Assembly (NCBI GenBank): GCA_050260275.1
Contig: JBLNBX010000198.1
Span: forward strand, 1-5,084
Reading direction: 5' to 3'
DNA length: 5,084 nucleotides
DNA from: DATMXS01 sp050260275
GTDB lineage: Bacteria > Acidobacteriota > Terriglobia > Bryobacterales > Bryobacteraceae
The notes beneath the pieces are model-generated. The model was not told the origin of the DNA and did no database searches. It saw only the letters and a program-made list of their open reading frames with translations. Of this stretch, positions 5,031 to 5,084 are shown piece after piece (position 1 is the first letter of the stretch; each line of letters starts with the position of its first letter). Both the position numbers and the translations under genes were made by a program.

Positions 5031-5084
5031 TCCGCGGCATCCAGCGCGGCGCCGGCGCCGCTTCGGTACACGGACGGTTTTCAG
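5031..5084. other. Window edge after the URO-D-family gene, no gene identified
   Basis: Only 54 bases follow the stop. They contain a 16-bp palindrome, listed separately. Frames on both strands run off the edge without recognisable content. Confidence 0.5.
5046..5061. repeat. 16-bp perfect GC palindrome 15 bp after the stop codon
   Basis: GCGGCGCCGGCGCCGC is self-complementary across its full length. As RNA it could fold as a 6-bp stem with a CCGG loop just past the URO-D-family stop, so it might help end or stabilise the transcript. No T run follows directly (the nearest, GTTTTC, is about 15 nt away), so I do not call it an intrinsic terminator. Confidence 0.5.

Overview
This is a high-GC chromosomal window (low 60s % GC by eye) from a bacterium. 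Gene content and protein style best fit an acidobacterium of the Solibacter/Bryobacter type: a LigD reduced to PE-LIG, a lytic transglycosylase with a short beta-rich N-terminal module, and a divergent URO-D-family protein. That placement is inferred from remembered family resemblance, not from a search.

Layout. (1) 49-1764, minus strand: an ATP-dependent DNA ligase of the LigD type with an N-terminal 3'-phosphoesterase domain and a C-terminal ligase domain, and no polymerase domain. (2) 1765-1869: a 105-bp divergent spacer holding the ribosome binding sites of both flanking genes. (3) 1870-2823, plus strand: a zinc-less medium-chain (quinone-reductase-like) NAD(P)H oxidoreductase. (4) 2834-3520, minus strand: an exported lytic transglycosylase (GH23 fold), convergent with the oxidoreductase and only 10 bp from it. 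(5) 3521-3980: a 460-bp spacer with no supportable gene but several dyads and promoter-like words. (6) 3981-5030, plus strand: a uroporphyrinogen-decarboxylase-family protein that is neither a canonical HemE nor a canonical MtaA/CmuA-type methyltransferase. The edges (1-48 and 5031-5084) carry nothing that can be named.

The four genes alternate in strand (-, +, -, +), so each is probably its own transcription unit and they do not form a pathway: DNA end repair, redox metabolism, cell-wall turnover and a corrinoid/tetrapyrrole-type enzyme. All four look intact, with catalytic motifs present except for the changed metal-site positions in the URO-D-family protein. I found no mobile element, CRISPR array, rRNA or credible tRNA. 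I do not see a new multi-gene system here. The parts most worth a second look are the 460-bp spacer and the altered metal site of the last gene.
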